From contig NZ_GG657738.1 in NCBI RefSeq assembly GCF_000158815.1, positions 3,406,972 to 3,470,971 of the forward strand: DNA of 64,000 nt. Direction: 5' to 3'. Of this stretch, positions 1-8,346 are shown one piece after another; positions within the stretch are counted from its first letter, which is position 1; each line of letters begins with the position of its first letter. This DNA is from Micromonospora sp. ATCC 39149 (GTDB lineage Bacteria; Actinomycetota; Actinomycetes; Mycobacteriales; Micromonosporaceae). Under the pieces are notes generated by a model. The model was not told the origin of the DNA, made no database searches, and worked only from the letters and a program-made list of their open reading frames with translations. A program made the translations under genes and the position numbers.

Positions 1-117
1 GACCGATAAAGGCGACATATCGCCATCCACCGGCGCGGCAGAGCCACCTCCCGCCCCCACCCTTGCGCGCCATCCCGAGCCCGCCACGAGCTCTTCGTAC
101 AAGACGGCGGCGTCATC

Positions 118-174
118 GCCGGCCCCCGTGAGGGACCATTCGTACCAAGATCTGAAGGCGTCACGGGGGCCGGC
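118..174. repeat. Perfect inverted repeat spanning the start of the first gene
   Basis: Fourteen-base arms at 118-131 and 161-174 are exact reverse complements around a 29-nt loop. The GTG at 128 lies inside the left arm. An imperfect direct repeat (TTCGTAC-AAGA at 93-103 and TTCGTACCAAGA at 139-150, each followed within 15 bases by GGCGTCA) overlaps the same segment. In RNA the hairpin would hide the start codon. It may be a regulatory stem-loop, or a sign that translation really starts further in. Confidence 0.55.
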
Positions 175-1732
175 TGGAGATGCCCGGCCCGTCGTGCTCG
201 GCGCGGTGGCCGTTGCCGCCACCGTCGCGGCCTCGATCGTCCCGTTCGACCGCCCCGGCCTCGGTTGGCTGCTCGCCACACTCGTCGCCACTGCCGCCCT
301 GGTGACGGCGGCCCGCTCCACTGCCGCCCTGGCGACGGCGTCCCCCTCCCCTGCCGTCCCGGCCACCCCGGTCCCTGCCCCTGCCACGCCCCCGGCCGTC
401 GAGGCCACAGCGGGGCCAGCTCGTCCCGACGCCACAGGGCCGGCCCGTCCCGACGCCACGGGGGCGCCGGGGCGGGCCGCCCGGGTGCTCTGGGCCGCCG
501 CGACCATCGCCCTCGTCTCGGTCGGGTACGTCCGGGCCGCCGGCTGGCTCTTCACTCTCTGCCTGCTGGCCGCCGTGGTCACCGGAGCGCTCGCGATGGT
601 GGGTGCCCGGACGCCGCTCGGCATGCTGGCCGCCGTCCTGCTCACCCCGATCGCCCCGTTCCGGGCGCTGCCCTGGGCGGTGCGGGGAGCCCGCCGCCTC
701 GGCCCGGCCCCTTCGACGCTGCGGCGCGCGCTCGCCACCGTCGCCGCCTCGGTGGGGCTGCTGCTCGTCTTCGGCCTGCTCCTCTCCTCCGCCGACGCGG
801 TCTTCGCCGACCTGCTCGCCGGCCTGCTGCCGACGGTGTCCCCCGGCGGCGGGGTCGGCTGGCTGTTCCGCCTCGCCCTGATCGGTGGCGGGCTGCTCGG
901 CGCGGCGTACCTGGTGGTCGCACCGGCCGACCCGGACAGGCTGCGGACCGCCCCGGCCAGGCCCGTCCGCCGGCTGGAGTGGGCCGTGCCGCTGGCCCTG
1001 CTCGACGTGCTCTTCGCCGCCTTCGTGCTGGTGCAACTCACCGTGCTGTTCGGCGGCTCCGCCCACGTGCTGCGTACCGCCGGCCTCAGCTATGCCCAGT
1101 ACGCCCGTGGTGGGTTCTGGCAGTTGCTCGCGGTCTCCGCGCTGACCCTGCTGGTGATCGCCGGTGCGATCCGCTGGGCACCCCGCGCCACCCGTGCCGA
1201 CCGGGTCCTGATCCGCGTCCTGCTCGGCACGCTCACCGCGCTCAGCCTGGTCGTCGTCGCCTCGGCGCTTTACCGTATGCAGGTCTACGCCGACGCGTAC
1301 GGGGCGACCCGGCTGCGCCTGGTGGTGGCCACCGTCGAACTGTGGCTCGGGGCCCTGTTCGTGCTGGTCGGGGTGGCCGTGGTGCTGCTACGGGCGGGCC
1401 GGTTGCCCGCGTTGGTGGTGGGTACGGCGGTGCTCGCCCTGCTCGGGTTGGCCGCCGTGAACCCGGACCGGCTGGTCGCCGAACACAACGTCGACCGGTA
1501 CCGGCAGACCGGCAGGATCGACGTGTCGTACCTGTCTGGGCTGTCGGCCGACGCGGCGCCTGCGCTGGCCCGACTGCCCGAGCAGCTTCGCTCCTGCGCG
1601 CTGCGGGACATCGCCGCCAGTCTGCCGGCCGACGACGTCCGGACCGCCAACCTGGGCCGGGCGACCGCCCGCGACCTGCTCGTGCCGGCGCTGCTCGACG
1701 CACCGCCCCCCGTGGGCTGCTGGAACAGGTGA
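128..1732 (+). CDS. DUF4173-type polytopic membrane protein
   Basis: The 534-residue product is almost entirely hydrophobic helices, about twelve predicted membrane segments, with a Pro/Ala-rich linker near residues 68-112 that contains GPARPDAT twice in tandem. After the last helix a soluble tail holds an NVDRYRQTGRIDVSYL motif followed by DAAPAL, a pattern typical of DUF4173/DUF4153 membrane proteins. No enzymatic activity is established for that family. The GTG start at 128 has no clear ribosome-binding site and sits in a perfect inverted repeat, so the first 20 or so residues are doubtful; the conserved part begins near residue 20. The gene runs in the same direction as the transporter genes that follow, with a promoter-like sequence in between. 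Confidence 0.75.
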   Translation: MRDHSYQDLKASRGPAGDARPVVLGAVAVAATVAASIVPFDRPGLGWLLATLVATAALVTAARSTAALATASPSPAVPATPVPAPATPPAVEATAGPARPDATGPARPDATGAPGRAARVLWAAATIALVSVGYVRAAGWLFTLCLLAAVVTGALAMVGARTPLGMLAAVLLTPIAPFRALPWAVRGARRLGPAPSTLRRALATVAASVGLLLVFGLLLSSADAVFADLLAGLLPTVSPGGGVGWLFRLALIGGGLLGAAYLVVAPADPDRLRTAPARPVRRLEWAVPLALLDVLFAAFVLVQLTVLFGGSAHVLRTAGLSYAQYARGGFWQLLAVSALTLLVIAGAIRWAPRATRADRVLIRVLLGTLTALSLVVVASALYRMQVYADAYGATRLRLVVATVELWLGALFVLVGVAVVLLRAGRLPALVVGTAVLALLGLAAVNPDRLVAEHNVDRYRQTGRIDVSYLSGLSADAAPALARLPEQLRSCALRDIAASLPADDVRTANLGRATARDLLVPALLDAPPPVGCWNR

Positions 1733-1768
1733 CCCGCAGCGGCGCAGGGGTCGCGCCGCCTACCGGTC

Positions 1769-1796
1769 TTGACAATCCCGCTGATCGGGCGAGACT
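1769..1796 (+). promoter_or_regulatory. Sigma-70-like promoter for the small-protein/symporter pair
   Basis: A consensus -35 TTGACA (1769-1774) is separated by 16 nt from GAGACT (1791-1796), and the GTG start of the next gene follows 6 nt later. The transcript would start at or next to the GTG, so the message would be leaderless. Confidence 0.55.
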
Positions 1797-1802
1797 GCCG
1801 GG

Positions 1803-2282
1803 GTGGCCGCACCCGACGATTCCGTACCGGCACCCCGGCCACCGGTCCGGAACGAGACGCCGGACTGGACGGCCGGCGAAACCGCGGCTGCGGGAACGGG
1901 CGGCGCACCGACCGCGCACGGCCGGACCCGGATCGTGCTGGCCGAGGTGTCCCGCCGGGAGCCCGACGCCGACCGGGCCCGCGCCGAACTGGCCCAGCAG
2001 ACCCGCGTCGGCGAGGCGCTGGTCCGGGGCCTGGTCCGGGCCCAGCTCGCGCTGGCGCTGCGCCTGAGCCTCGTGGTGCTGATCGGGCTGGGCGGCCTGC
2101 CCTGGCTGTTCGCCATCGCGCCCTCGGTCGGCCGGGTCACCGTGTTCGGGGTGAACCTGCCCTGGCTGCTGCTGGGGCTGGTCTCCTTCCCGTTCCTGAT
2201 CGCGGTCGGGTGGGCGTACGTGCGGCTGGCCGAGCGCAACGAGCAGGACTTCACCGACCTGGTCCAGCGGCCGGAGCGCTGA
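1803..2282 (+). CDS. Small membrane protein of a symporter module
   Basis: The 159-residue protein has a charged, Pro/Ala-rich N-terminus of about 80 residues, then two membrane helices (roughly 88-110 and 117-139) and a short charged tail. It ends one base before the sodium/solute symporter and shares its layout with the DUF485 protein that precedes the second symporter at 9.2 kb, though the sequences look distant. Such small proteins are usually co-transcribed with acetate-type symporters and probably assist them in the membrane. The GTG start is supported by a TTGACA-N16-GAGACT promoter ending 6 nt upstream. The partner role is inferred from position only. Confidence 0.7.
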   Translation: MAAPDDSVPAPRPPVRNETPDWTAGETAAAGTGGAPTAHGRTRIVLAEVSRREPDADRARAELAQQTRVGEALVRGLVRAQLALALRLSLVVLIGLGGLPWLFAIAPSVGRVTVFGVNLPWLLLGLVSFPFLIAVGWAYVRLAERNEQDFTDLVQRPER

Positions 2283-2283
2283 G

Positions 2284-3942
2284 ATGGGCAACGAATACGT
2301 CGTCCCCGCGCTCGTCGCGGTCACCCTGGTCACCGTCGGGATCGGCTTCTACGGGCTGCGGCTGGCGAGGACCACCTCCGACTTCCTGGTCGCCTCCCGC
2401 TCGGTCAGCCCGACCTGGAACGCCGCCGCGATCGGCGGGGAGTACCTGTCGGCCGCGAGCTTCCTGGGCGTCGCCGGGATGATCCTCAAGTACGGCGTGG
2501 ACGTGCTCTGGTACCCGGTGGGCTTCGCCGCCGGCTACCTGGCCCTGCTGCTGTTCGTGGCCGCGCCGCTGCGCCGCTCCGGGGCGTTCACCCTGCCGGA
2601 CTTCTGCGAGCTGCGGCTCGGCTCGCGCCGGCTGCGTACCCTCGCCACCGGGTTCGTGATCTTCATCGGCTGGCTGTACCTGGTGCCGCAGCTCCAGGGG
2701 GCGGGGCTGACCCTGGCCACGCTGACCGGGGCGGCGTACCCGGTCGGCGCGATCGTGGTAGCGGTGGTGGTCACCGCCAACGTGGCGCTGGGCGGAATGC
2801 GGGCGATCACCTTCGTCCAGGCGTTCCAGTACTGGCTGAAGCTGACCGCGCTCGCCGTACCCGCGATCTTCCTGGTGTTGCAGTGGCAGGCCGACGCCCG
2901 CCCGGCGGTGACCCCGCCCGACGGGCCGGCGTTCCGGACCGCGACCACCGTCGTGGTCGAGCACCGCGCGACCCTCACCATGCCCGACGGCGACATCCGG
3001 GAGGTACGCCCCGGCGACCGGCTCGACTTCGCCGCCGGCGACCCGGTGCCGCAGGTCTCCGGCACGGCCACCGACGCGGCCGACTGGCTGCTGCCCAGCG
3101 CGGCCGGGGACGACGACCGGGGACTGTTCGCCACGTACTCGCTGATCCTGGCCACCTTCCTGGGCACCATGGGTCTGCCGCACGTGCTGGTGCGGTTCTA
3201 CACCAATCCCGACGGCGCGGCGGCCCGGCGCACCACGCTGGTGGTGCTGGCCCTGGTCGGCGCGTTCTACCTGCTGCCCACCCTGTACGGGGTGCTGGGC
3301 CGGATCTACACCCCGCAGCTACTGATCACCGGGCAGACCGACGCGGTGGTGGTGCTGCTGCCCGGGGCGGCGCTGGGCGACTCCACGACCGGCCGGCTGC
3401 TCGCCGCGCTGGTCGCCGCAGGGGCGTTCGCCGCGTTCCTGTCGACCTCGTCCGGGCTGCTCACCAGCGTGGCCGGGGTGATCTCCACGGACGTGCTGGG
3501 GCGCGGCTCGGTGCGCGGCTTCCGGCTGGCCACGATCATCGCCGGCGGGGTGCCGGCGGTGCTCGCGCTGAACGTCTCGGGGATGGACGTCTCCCAGGTG
3601 GTCGGGCTGGCCTTCGCGGTCGCCGCGTCCAGCTTCTGCCCGCTGCTGGTCCTCGGCATCTGGTGGCGGAGGCTGACCGACGTGGGCGCTGCCGCCGGGG
3701 TGCTGGCCGGCGGCGGGGCGGCGATCGGCGCGGTGCTGGTCACGGTGCTCGGTCCGCCGCTGTCCGGCTGGCCGGCCACGCTCACCGCGCAGCCGGCCGC
3801 ATGGACGGTCCCGCTCGCGTTCACGGTGATGATCGCGGTATCGGTGGCGTCCCGGCGGCGGCTGCCGCCCGACGTGGCCGGCACCATGCTGCGCCTGCAC
3901 TTCCCCGAAGCGCTCCTTGCTGAAGGAAGGGCCCCTTCTTAA
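2284..3942 (+). CDS. Sodium:solute symporter, cation/acetate type (SSS family)
   Basis: This 552-residue inner-membrane protein has about 13 hydrophobic helices and the SSS signature GGEYLSAASFLG (residues 51-62). Later motifs such as GTMGLPHVLVRFYT and a STSSGLLTS helix match ActP/MctC-type monocarboxylate carriers, which import acetate or related acids with sodium or protons. Residues of roughly 200-280 form a soluble insert between helices that the second symporter in this window has in a different form. The gene follows the small membrane protein by one base. Its last seven residues and its TAA stop are encoded by the dispersed hairpin element, so the native C-terminus may have been altered. 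Substrate is inferred from the family. Confidence 0.85.
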   Translation: MGNEYVVPALVAVTLVTVGIGFYGLRLARTTSDFLVASRSVSPTWNAAAIGGEYLSAASFLGVAGMILKYGVDVLWYPVGFAAGYLALLLFVAAPLRRSGAFTLPDFCELRLGSRRLRTLATGFVIFIGWLYLVPQLQGAGLTLATLTGAAYPVGAIVVAVVVTANVALGGMRAITFVQAFQYWLKLTALAVPAIFLVLQWQADARPAVTPPDGPAFRTATTVVVEHRATLTMPDGDIREVRPGDRLDFAAGDPVPQVSGTATDAADWLLPSAAGDDDRGLFATYSLILATFLGTMGLPHVLVRFYTNPDGAAARRTTLVVLALVGAFYLLPTLYGVLGRIYTPQLLITGQTDAVVVLLPGAALGDSTTGRLLAALVAAGAFAAFLSTSSGLLTSVAGVISTDVLGRGSVRGFRLATIIAGGVPAVLALNVSGMDVSQVVGLAFAVAASSFCPLLVLGIWWRRLTDVGAAAGVLAGGGAAIGAVLVTVLGPPLSGWPATLTAQPAAWTVPLAFTVMIAVSVASRRRLPPDVAGTMLRLHFPEALLAEGRAPS

Positions 3943-3973
3943 CGCCTACGGTAGAGAAGGGTGCCCTTCTCAC
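3921..3973 (+). repeat. Dispersed hairpin element, copy 1 (type II)
   Basis: This copy reads TGAAGGAAGGGCCCC, then TTAACGCCT, and ends in GAGAAGGG-TG-CCCTTCTC, an 8-bp perfect stem. It overlaps the 3' end of the symporter gene. The TGA at its edge is out of frame, so translation runs on to the TAA inside the element. Related copies lie at 11237, 20760, 28240, 41983 and 51827. It could serve as a terminator. Confidence 0.8.
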
Positions 3974-4109
3974 CCCCCGGACCGCCCCAGCGGGCCGACT
4001 GGGGGAGGCGGGCGGGGAGCGAGGCGGCCGGGGAGGCGGGCGAGCCGTCCCCTCCTCGGGGAGGAGACGGAGGTCTGCCCTGGCGGAAGCGGGCGATGAC
4101 CACGTTGGA

Positions 4110-4115
4110 TACGGT
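4110..4115 (+). promoter_or_regulatory. -10 box for a leaderless ABC ATPase mRNA
   Basis: TACGGT is followed by 6 nt and the ATG at 4122; no ribosome-binding site is visible. Confidence 0.5.
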
Positions 4116-4121
4116 CGATAC

Positions 4122-4886
4122 ATGACTGATGAGCACCCCGCACTCGTGCTGCGTGGCCTCGCCAAGCAGTTCGACGGCAAGGTGGCGGTGGCCGGCGTAG
4201 ACCTCGACGTGCCAGCCGGCTCGTTCTACGGGCTACTCGGCCCCAACGGGGCCGGCAAGACCACCACCCTGTCCATGGCGGTCGGGCTGCTGCGCCCCGA
4301 CGCGGGCGGTGCCCGGGTGCTCGGGCACGACGTGTGGGCCGACCCCGTCCGCGCGAAGCAGCTTCTCGGCGTGATGCCGGACGGCGTACGGCTGTTCGAC
4401 CGGCTCAGCGGGGCGGAGCTGCTGGCGTACCACGGTCTGTTGCGCGGCATGGACCCGGCGGTGGTCGACCAGCGGGCGGCGGAACTGCTCGACGTGCTCG
4501 CCCTCGGTGACGCCGGCCGGACCCTGGTGGTGGACTACTCCGCCGGCATGAAGAAGAAGATCGGCCTGGCCTGCGCGCTGCTGCACGGGCCCCGGCTGCT
4601 GGTGCTCGACGAGCCCTTCGAGGCGGTCGATCCGGTGTCGGCGGCCCTCATCCGGGACATCCTGCACCGTTACGTCGTCGGCGGCGGGACGGTCATCTTC
4701 TCCAGCCACGTCATGGAGGTCGTCCAGCGGCTCTGCTCGCACGTCGCGATCCTCGCCCAGGGGACGATCAAGCGGGTCGGCACCCTAGACGAGGTGCGCG
4801 GGGACCGCTCGTTGGAGGACGTGTTCGTCGAGGTGGTTGGCGGGCGCACCGCGACCGGCGAGGAGCTGGCGTGGCTCTCCCGGTGA
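4122..4886 (+). CDS. ABC transporter ATP-binding protein
   Basis: The 254-residue cytoplasmic ATPase has Walker A GPNGAGKTT (about residues 40-48), an ABC signature in the variant form YSAGMKKK (139-146), Walker B LLVLDEP (159-165) and the switch histidine H196 in FSSHVME. It resembles the CcmA/ABC-2 exporter group and would power the permease encoded directly downstream, whose reading frame overlaps it by 16 bases. The substrate cannot be read from the sequence. A TACGGT hexamer 6 nt before the ATG and the lack of a Shine-Dalgarno sequence suggest leaderless translation. Confidence 0.9.
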   Translation: MTDEHPALVLRGLAKQFDGKVAVAGVDLDVPAGSFYGLLGPNGAGKTTTLSMAVGLLRPDAGGARVLGHDVWADPVRAKQLLGVMPDGVRLFDRLSGAELLAYHGLLRGMDPAVVDQRAAELLDVLALGDAGRTLVVDYSAGMKKKIGLACALLHGPRLLVLDEPFEAVDPVSAALIRDILHRYVVGGGTVIFSSHVMEVVQRLCSHVAILAQGTIKRVGTLDEVRGDRSLEDVFVEVVGGRTATGEELAWLSR

Positions 4887-6646
4887 CCAGCTCGGGCGGG
4901 CGGGAAGGCGGCGGCACGGCCGGCCAGGTGACCAGCCCCGACGGGCCGGCGGTCGAGCGGGTCCGCCCGGTTTCGGCCCGACACTTCGTCCGGCTCAAGC
5001 TGCGGGTGATGGGCAACAGCTTCCGGGGCCAGGGCTGGCGGGTCGCCATGTTCGCGGGCAGCGTGATCGCCGGGCTCTGGTTCGCCGGCACCGGATTCTT
5101 CCTGCTGGCCGCACCCGGGCTGGCCGACGAGCCGACGTACGCGCTGATGACCGCCGCGTTCGGCGGCGGTCTGCTGGTGCTCGGCTGGCTACTGCTGCCG
5201 CTGGTCTTCTTCGGCGTGGACGAGACACTCGACCCGGCCCGGTTCGCCCTGCTGCCGCTGTCCCGCCGCACCCTGGTCACCGGCCTGTTCGCCGCCGCGC
5301 TGGTCAGCGTCCCGGCGGTGGCCGCGCTGATCGCGGCCGGCGGGCTGGTGCTCGCCTCGGGCCTGCTCGGCGGCGCGGCGGCGGCGCTCGTCGCGGCCGT
5401 CGGGGTGGTCGCCGGGCTGCTGCTCTGCGTCGCGGCCAGCCGGGCGATGACCAGCGCCTTCGCCACCATGTTGCGGTCCCGTCGGGTACGCGACCTGGCG
5501 GCCGTGCTGCTGGCGGTGCTGGCCGCGCTGCTCGGCCCGTTGCAGATCGTGGCGCTGGCTGCCGTTCGGCAGGCCGACTGGGACCGACTGACCGGGGTGG
5601 CGCGGATTGTCGGCTGGACCCCGTTCGGCGCGCCGTGGACCGTCGGTGTCGACGTGGCCGAGGGGCGGGCCTGGGCCGTGCCGGTGAAGCTGCTGGTCAC
5701 CGCGCTGACGATCGGCGCGCTGCTGTGGTGGTGGTCCCGATCGCTGGAGTCGGCCATGGTCGGCGCGGCCGGCGGCGGCCCGGCCAAGGCCCGCAGTGGC
5801 CCGACGAGGGCCGGCACCGGCCCGGCCGGGGCCCGCAGTGGGGCGGTCGGGCAGCTCTTCCCCTGGGCGGTCGGCTGGGCGCGGCGGGACCGGTTCGGCG
5901 CGCTGGTGGCCCGGGAGTGTCGCTACTGGTGGCGGGACGCCCGACGGCGGGCCAACCTGATCACCATCGCGGTGGTCGGCATCTTCGTGCCGGTGATGGT
6001 CAACTTCGGCGGGGCGAGCTTCTCGACCGGAGACGGGACGGAACTCGCCGCCCCCAACTCCTCCCCGATGCTGGTCAGCCTCTCGATGGTCGTCGTCGGG
6101 GCACTCGCCTCGGTGACCCTGGCCAACCAGTTCGGCTTCGACGGCAGCGCGTACGCGGCCAACGTGGTCGCCGGGGTGTCCGGCCGGCTGGAGCTGCTGG
6201 CCCGGATGGCCGCGTTCTCGGTGTACGTGCTGCCGATGCTCGGCGTCGTCGCGGTCCTGCTGGGGATGGTGCTGGGCCGGCCGACGTGGCTGGGCGTGAT
6301 GGCGGGCAGCCTGGTCGCCTCGTACGGGGCGGGGCTGGCGATCAGCGCTTTCGTCTCGGTGCTGGGGGCGTACTCGCTGCCGGAGACGAGCAACCCGTTC
6401 GCGATGAACAGCGGGGCGGGGGTCGCGAAGAGCTTCCTCGCCCTGCTGTCGATGCTCGGCGCGGCGGCGGCGAGCGTGCCGATGGTGGTCGCGGCGGCGC
6501 TGCTCGGCGACGCCTGGCTCTGGCTGGCCCCGCCGCTGGGCCTCGCGTACGGGCTGGGCGCGGCGCTGCTCGGCGCGTACCTCGCCGGGGACGTGCTGGA
6601 CCGGCGGACCCCCGAGCTGTTGACGGCCATTACCCCGCGCCGCTGA
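4871..6646 (+). CDS. ABC transporter permease
   Basis: This 591-residue polytopic protein carries about twelve hydrophobic segments, with a Gly/Ala/Arg-rich cytoplasmic loop near residues 295-325. It is the natural partner of the ATPase just upstream. AGGAG at 4861-4865 lies 5 nt before the GTG at 4871, which favours this start; a second GTG at 4883 would give a classic 4-base GTGA overlap. The fold fits the large ABC-2-type exporter permeases common in actinobacteria. No cargo gene lies beside it, so the exported substrate is unknown. Confidence 0.8.
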   Translation: MALPVTSSGGREGGGTAGQVTSPDGPAVERVRPVSARHFVRLKLRVMGNSFRGQGWRVAMFAGSVIAGLWFAGTGFFLLAAPGLADEPTYALMTAAFGGGLLVLGWLLLPLVFFGVDETLDPARFALLPLSRRTLVTGLFAAALVSVPAVAALIAAGGLVLASGLLGGAAAALVAAVGVVAGLLLCVAASRAMTSAFATMLRSRRVRDLAAVLLAVLAALLGPLQIVALAAVRQADWDRLTGVARIVGWTPFGAPWTVGVDVAEGRAWAVPVKLLVTALTIGALLWWWSRSLESAMVGAAGGGPAKARSGPTRAGTGPAGARSGAVGQLFPWAVGWARRDRFGALVARECRYWWRDARRRANLITIAVVGIFVPVMVNFGGASFSTGDGTELAAPNSSPMLVSLSMVVVGALASVTLANQFGFDGSAYAANVVAGVSGRLELLARMAAFSVYVLPMLGVVAVLLGMVLGRPTWLGVMAGSLVASYGAGLAISAFVSVLGAYSLPETSNPFAMNSGAGVAKSFLALLSMLGAAAASVPMVVAAALLGDAWLWLAPPLGLAYGLGAALLGAYLAGDVLDRRTPELLTAITPRR

Positions 6647-6656
6647 GCCACGGCAC

Positions 6657-6686
6657 TGCGCGGGGCGTGCCTGCGCGGAGCGTGCC
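6657..6686 (+). repeat. Tandem duplication of 15 bp
   Basis: TGCGCGGGGCGTGCC (6657-6671) is followed directly by TGCGCGGAGCGTGCC (6672-6686), with one mismatch, between the permease gene and a convergent small gene. Confidence 0.7.
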
Positions 6687-6699
6687 TGACCGGCGCTGC

Positions 6700-6954
6700 T
6701 CAGCGGCGACGCAGGAAGGCGTAGAACAGGCTGCTGTTGCCGACGGAGCTGGCGTTGACCAGGTCCCACCCGTAGTGGGAAAGGTACTCGACGGCCTCCA
6801 TGAGCTGGGTGACGCCGCTGCTCGTGAGACGCGGGCGGGCGGCGACCGCGAGGTGCCGGTGCGGGTAGCCCCGAAAGTCCACCTCGTTGCGGAGTACGGC
6901 GTCGGCGGCCACGACACGGGCCTGAGCGAGCTGCTGCGGCGTCACGGGACTCAT
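6700..6954 (-). CDS. Conserved small protein of unknown function
   Basis: The 84-residue product (reading from MSPVTPQQL) is soluble and mixed alpha/beta by eye, with SSGVTQLMEAVEYLSHYGWD and an aromatic C-terminus LFYAFLRRR. I do not recognise a family with confidence; the helix followed by a WDLVN strand resembles small DUF4177-like proteins. An upstream ATG at 6981 would add nine residues, but TATCGT lies exactly 7 nt before the ATG at 6954, the leaderless arrangement seen widely here, so the shorter start is preferred. Confidence 0.6.
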   Translation of the reverse strand: MSPVTPQQLAQARVVAADAVLRNEVDFRGYPHRHLAVAARPRLTSSGVTQLMEAVEYLSHYGWDLVNASSVGNSSLFYAFLRRR

Positions 6955-6961
6955 ACCCGAA

Positions 6962-6967
6962 ACGATA
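6962..6967 (-). promoter_or_regulatory. -10 box, leaderless small protein gene
   Basis: On the minus strand TATCGT precedes the ATG at 6954 by 7 nt. Confidence 0.45.
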
Positions 6968-7001
6968 GGAGCGCCCCGCACGCCCCGCCGCCACGCCCGC
7001 C

Positions 7002-7403
7002 TCAGGGGTGCAGTGGACGGCGCCGGGGGACCACCCTCCGCCGGTCGATCCGCCAGCCGGTCGCCGCACGCCGCACCACGTCCTCGTAGACCACGGTGCC
7101 CAGGGAGCCGTCGGCCTGCACGCCGAGCCCCTTCGAGCGGGCCCGGACGGTGCCGTCCGGGTCCTCGACGACCACGACATTCGTGACGTGGTGGCCGAGC
7201 GGGTTTCCGTCGCCCAGGGCGCGCGCCGCCTCGGTGATCGCCTCGTGCCCCCGCAGGACACCGAACCCGTACGCGGTGACGTCGTAGGCGACGTCGTCGG
7301 TGAACAGCTCTGACAGTCGGTCGAAGGCACCGTCGTCCATCAGGTGCCCGTGCAGGGCGACGAGTTCGTGGATCGCGACACGGTCGTCGGCGGAAAGCGG
7401 CAT
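7002..7403 (-). CDS. SnoaL-like / NTF2-fold protein
   Basis: This 133-residue protein opens with DDRVAIHELVALHGHLMDDGAFDRLSELFTDD, written here as its two halves DDRVAIHELVALHGHL and MDDGAFDRLSELFTDD, the usual start of SnoaL-like polyketide-cyclase/ketosteroid-isomerase relatives. A GHHVTNVVV strand and a C-terminal WRIDRRRVVPRR strand fit the same cone-shaped fold. Members bind small hydrophobic ligands or act as isomerases or hydratases, and many have no known reaction. The gene stands alone on the minus strand between a small unknown gene and a repeat-bearing gap. Confidence 0.75.
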   Translation of the reverse strand: MPLSADDRVAIHELVALHGHLMDDGAFDRLSELFTDDVAYDVTAYGFGVLRGHEAITEAARALGDGNPLGHHVTNVVVVEDPDGTVRARSKGLGVQADGSLGTVVYEDVVRRAATGWRIDRRRVVPRRRPLHP

Positions 7404-7451
7404 CTCGTTCCGTCCTGTTCGAAGCGGCTTGTCATCGGCCGTTGGTGGCTC

Positions 7452-7530
7452 GCGTTCGGCCTGGTCAGCGGTACGCGTTCGGCTGGTCAGCGGCCCGCGC
7501 TCGGCCTGGTCAGCGGCCCGCGCTCGGCAC
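7452..7530 (+). repeat. Short tandem repeat, 22-23 bp unit, about 3.5 copies
   Basis: Units start at 7452, 7475, 7497 and 7520 (partial). Each reads GCG(T/C)TCGGC(C)TGGTCAGCGG followed by three or four bases. The array lies in the non-coding gap between two divergent genes. Confidence 0.8.
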
Positions 7531-7672
7531 AGCGGGCTTGAAGGACCACCTGCGGGACGCGCTCCACGCGTTCAACGAGCGGGGGGTTCGACGCGTTGTC
7601 CCCCGCGTCATGGCGACGCACTAGCTGCTCGTGCTCGGGCTGGCGGGTGGCGGGTGGCGGCACAATGGGCGG

Positions 7673-8167
7673 ATGCCTGTCGTCGAGTCGGTGATCATCG
7701 TGCCGGTGCCGCCCGAGTTGGCCTTCGCGGTGTCGCAGACCGTCGCGCCGGTGCGGTATCGCTGGGACCCGTTCGTCCGCGAGCAACACTTCGCCGACGG
7801 GGCCACGCGCCCCGGCAAGGGTGTACGCACGGTCACCCGTTCCCGACACGGCCTGACCATGGTCAGCGAGTACGTCTCCTTCGCGCCACCGAGCCACGTC
7901 GGGATGAAGATGGTTCGGGGCCCGTGGTTCTTCGAGATGTTCGCGGGCGGGTGGCGGTTCGCGCCCGGCCCGCAGCCGGGCACGTCGGTCGCCACCTGGC
8001 GGTACCACTTCCGGTGCCGGCCGGCCTTTCTGCGCCCCGTCGCGCACCGGATCGGAGGCTGGCTGCTCGGGCGGGACATCAGCCGCCGGATCGCCGGGTA
8101 CGCCGCCGGCTGCACCGACCCAGAGGTGCTGGCCGCCGCCCGCCGCTCCCTGCGCTCCGACGAGTGA
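7673..8167 (+). CDS. SRPBCC-fold protein
   Basis: The 164-residue protein starts VESVIIVPVPPELAFAVSQ and continues with strands such as KGVRTVTRSRHGLTMVSEYV and GGWRFAPGP, the pattern of the START/SRPBCC ligand-binding fold (polyketide cyclase-like). It would be cytoplasmic and bind a hydrophobic molecule, but no ligand or reaction can be named. The ATG at 7673 is chosen because CACAAT lies 6 nt upstream, like other leaderless starts here, and because the residues in front of it look non-conserved. Confidence 0.7.
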   Translation: MPVVESVIIVPVPPELAFAVSQTVAPVRYRWDPFVREQHFADGATRPGKGVRTVTRSRHGLTMVSEYVSFAPPSHVGMKMVRGPWFFEMFAGGWRFAPGPQPGTSVATWRYHFRCRPAFLRPVAHRIGGWLLGRDISRRIAGYAAGCTDPEVLAAARRSLRSDE

Positions 8168-8333
8168 TCCCGCCCCCGGGTCGAACGCGGAGCCTGTTCC
8201 CGGTCGGGCGATGATCGACCCGCCCGGCCAGGCGTGGAGCGACACGTCCTGCCGGTCGGCCCGACCCGTACCCGTCGACCGGATCCGGGCCGGTGTCGAG
8301 GGCCGACCGACAGCCCGTGGACGGCGGGACGGG

Positions 8334-8339
8334 CAGAAT
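8334..8339 (+). promoter_or_regulatory. -10-like box, flavin reductase gene
   Basis: CAGAAT is followed by 7 nt and GTG at 8347. The neighbouring ATG at 8338 overlaps the box itself. Confidence 0.4.
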
Positions 8340-8346
8340 GTTTCAC

